Assembly: GCA_023853785.1 (NCBI GenBank)
Contig: JAJIRX010000084.1
Coordinates: forward strand, 1-13,347
DNA: 13,347 bases
Reading direction: 5' to 3'
DNA from: Psilocybe azurescens
Taxonomy: Eukaryota > Basidiomycota > Agaricomycetes > Agaricales > Agrocybaceae
Part shown: positions 11,038 to 13,347 of the stretch, piece by piece
How positions within the stretch are numbered: the first letter of the stretch is position 1
How the letters are laid out: every line of letters begins with the position of its first letter
Notes under the pieces: generated by a model
Seen by the model: the letters and a program-made list of their open reading frames with translations, nothing else
The model's database searches: none
What the model was told of the DNA's origin: nothing
Made by a program: the position numbers and the translations under genes

Positions 11038-12682
11038 ATGCGGAGCTGTATCCTGTGCAATGATTCAGGAGGCCCGAGTGGCGCCAAAGACTATTATACC
11101 TGCGAAATGTCACCGAGGCATCCTTGCCCTCCGTGTCAGCAATATATCGAGCTCGAGGTGCAAATAATGGCCATGAAAAAAAAGCTTCTGTCAAATGTTG
11201 GCTCGTCAAGAGGAGTTGCGTGCGGATATTAATCGTTATCACGACCCAATCACGCGTCGATTACCTCCTGAAATTGTGACCACTATTTTCGAATCGTATG
11301 CTCAGGATTATGCCGAGGAAAAATTGACGATGAGGGAGAAACAGGATGGGAAATCAGCAAAAATGACCGCTCTCCGTTGGTTCTTGGTGCCGTATGTCGA
11401 TCCTGGCGTCAAATCTCATGGTCGTCACCACAGCTATGGACACATATAGGAATCCGTTTAACGCGCCCGGACGATTGGAATTGTCTAGAAATCACGCAAA
11501 AATGGCTTGACAGATCCCACCAGCTTCCATTGTCTATCCACTTATCCATCCACCAGCCTGAACCACTGCTAGCGGTAGACCCCGAGAAGTATTTTCACGG
11601 CTCATTTCCTTAATAAATCAACAATCGAGCCGTTGGCAAAACCTCAGAGTGTTCTGCTCGCCCGTGTTGCTGCCACTTATCAGAGGAGACGGACACGGAG
11701 CTCCTATCTTACATTCACTGAGCGTCGCACATCCCCAGTTTCTCGAACAAATCGACTCAATTGAATTCAGTTTTGCTAGTGTCAAATGTCGACCCACTTA
11801 TTTTCTGAGCCTAAATCTCAGCTTCCAGTCATTTCATATTGATTGGAGTCAGGTCACTAAAGCTCAGTTCACCGAGTCGATCGACATTTACCTCAATGAG
11901 TTCATCGAGCTCCTACAACAAGCGCCGCAGCTTGTCGACTGTCAGGTTCCGGTTATTATTGATTCAGAGCCAACATACCAATTGCCCCAATTGCCCATCG
12001 TTCACCGTAACCTCCAGTCACTTACACTTGGCACCTACAGAGGGACAAAACTTAGATTGGTTTTTAACATTCTTCTCTTTCCCCAGTTAGCACATCTCTG
12101 CCTTGTAGCGATCCTTGATTCACACCTGGGTTGTTTTGTAGACCTTATTACGCGCTCTGGCTGTCGTATAACGTCTTTGGAGCTCCGCCGAATTGTGGAT
12201 ATCATTATGAATCACTACTCAGGCTACTACGAAATACTTCTTCACTTCGGGAACTGGAACTACGCGACTGTGCGGACCTATATTCAGCTGAAATTGATCT
12301 CCATCGTCTCCTCTCCGTTATTTACACAAGTTCTTTCGCATTGGACTACCCTCAAGAGCTATTTCTTCCTAATCTTCGATTTCTTCATCACTCTGACTTC
12401 AACCTTATGTGGGATGCGTCATTTTGGGCGCATATTCCAGAAATCTTGGTAGGAACGCAGGGTGCCATCCATAATTCACGGAAGCGGCTGTTCAACAAAA
12501 TTGAGTTGTCTAGCCAGACATACGGTCCAGGGTTTATCAGGAATCCGCCACCCCTATGCATGGATGAAAATATTGTGTTGCGGCTTGTCGGGCTTTCGAA
12601 ATCCGGAGTGAAGGTTGATCTCAAATGCAACGGTGTTGATTTGCTCAAGGTATCGATGCTTTACCATCACATAATGTACTAG
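11038..12682 (+). CDS. F-box domain protein with cysteine-rich N-terminus, frameshifted
   Basis: F-box proteins are substrate adaptors of SCF ubiquitin ligases; the box binds Skp1 and the rest selects targets. The start ATG at 11038 opens a cysteine-rich segment (CILC, then CEMSPRHPCPPC) and a short helix (LARQEELRADINRYHD). The box follows: DPITRRLPPEIVTTIFES (LPPEI near residues 75-79) and LVLGAVCRSWRQISWSSPQLW (from about 114). The C-terminal part is leucine-rich and LRR-like, with RNLQSLTLGTYRG, CRITSLELRR and SSLRELELRDCADL, typical of basidiomycete F-box proteins. Frame changes fall at the A8 run 11176-11183 (one extra or two missing), the A5 run 11359-11363, the T4 run 11592-11595 and about 12206-12210 (one missing each). 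Joined, it gives about 548 residues with no internal stop. The TAG at 12682 may not be the true end: a GTATCG donor at 12650 and TTTTTAG at 12747 would splice in phase 0 to a 32-codon exon ending at 12846. That extension is weak because no good branch site is seen. Confidence 0.83.
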
Positions 12683-12923
12683 GTCTACCCATCCGTCCAA
12701 TAACCTCCCATTATCCACGCTTTGAATGTCATATGCCGAATTTTTAGTATCTTGTTTCATTGATCATGAGATACCTGGAGGCTTTGTATGATCTTGAAGA
12801 GATATATATCTTACAAGATCGGATTCCCATCTGCACGGTAGAATAGTCCGTCGAAAGTCCAAGCTACCGAGTACTAGAGATCCATAGAATACTGTTCCTT
12901 CTCGGTACCTCCATTGAGCCAAA

Positions 12924-13346
12924 CTAATCTTCAGGATATCCGTTGTAGGGCAGCGTTGACACCTGCACAGATTCAAGTGGCGATTCATCTGAGGGGCGCT
13001 CAATGTGCTCCTTGAAATTCTGATGTTTCCGCCGCAATATGTACATCAAATGCTGATCCGAGCCACGAACGATGACTCTTCGCATGTGAGGACACTGAGC
13101 AGCCAAAGGTGCAAAAATGCCTCCAAACCACCGTGGTCCTCGAGGAACCGGTTTTGAGTTAATTGGGTGATCGACATTGGCCTACGGCCTACGTAGTCGC
13201 CTGGACGGTTGAAAATAAGTTGCTGGCTGATATCGATGACCTCGATATTTTTATTGTCCGCATACATCTTTGCGAATTCTTTCTAAATACGATATATATG
13301 AGTGATTTAGTTATACTGACGAGAATCAATGTCGACTCACGGGCAT
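12924..13346 (-). CDS. Unrecognised protein, 3' part only, with one intron
   Basis: I do not recognise the family. Downstream of the intron the frame reads EFAKMYADNKNIEVIDISQQ and continues to TQNRF near 13147. It then shifts frame at about 13144-13150 (fits one lost base) into RGPRWFGGIFAPLAAQCPHM, and runs to a TAG at 12924 (ending YNGYPED). The alternation of short predicted strands with phrases such as APLAAQCPHMRRVIVRG resembles the C-terminal leucine-rich-like part of fungal F-box proteins, but no F-box is in the window, so this is only a suggestion. ATGCCC just before the intron could be the start codon with two first-exon codons, or could be internal; the window ends there. The gene converges with the F-box gene, leaving at most about 240 nt between stops. 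Confidence 0.5.
13283..13340 (-). other. Spliceosomal intron, 58 nt
   Basis: On the minus strand the donor GTGAGT begins at 13340 and the acceptor GTATTTAG ends at 13283, with an AACTAAATC branch-like site between. Removal joins ATGCCC to AAAGAATTCGCA in phase 0 with the downstream frame. The size and signals are typical of basidiomycete introns. Confidence 0.7.
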
Positions 13347-13347
13347 T

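Noticed and set aside
12764..13003. Extension of the minus-strand partial gene to 12764
   Set aside because: It needs a frame change opposite to the usual single-base loss, and the TAG at 12924 gives a simpler end.

Overview
The window is nuclear DNA of a filamentous fungus, most likely an agaricomycete (mushroom-forming basidiomycete). The reasons are a short spliceosomal intron with a GTGAGT donor and TTTAG acceptor, an F-box protein built like those of the large agaricomycete families (coiled helix, then a HDPITRRLPPEI box, then VLGAVCRSWRQISW), and a second intron with a textbook CTAAC branch point. There are no bacterial-style operons. Many of the longer open frames are chance frames or begin at non-ATG codons.

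Layout. (1) 71-1213, minus strand: a conserved-looking protein of about 381 residues, low in complexity and rich in Ser, Pro and Gln, read in pieces across several frameshifts; function unknown. (2) 1214-8528: about 7.3 kb in which I recognise no gene, RNA or transposon. (3) 8595-9816, plus strand: a full-length CFAP20/BUG22-family protein (CFA20, formerly DUF667), in two exons with one unusually long intron. (4) 9817-11037: intergenic DNA and the likely promoter of the next gene, including a palindromic ATCACGTGAT site. (5) 11038-12682 (possibly spliced on to 12846), plus strand: an F-box protein with a cysteine-rich N-terminus. (6) 12924-13346, minus strand: the 3' part of an unrecognised gene with a 58-nt intron, convergent with the F-box gene.

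Two points matter most. First, every gene recognised here is interrupted by frameshifts, eleven in all. Nine fit a single missing base and the other two fit either one extra base or two missing ones. Several lie in short homopolymers, and the joined reading shows no premature stops. This looks more like uncorrected consensus error than five decayed pseudogenes, and it means the apparently empty 7 kb may be under-called. Second, a complete CFAP20 protein sits in a fungus whose group has no cilia or flagella, so it presumably does something non-ciliary.

The genes do not form an obvious pathway or cluster. I see no CRISPR array, phage, defence system or biosynthetic cluster, and I cannot support a claim of a new multi-gene system.
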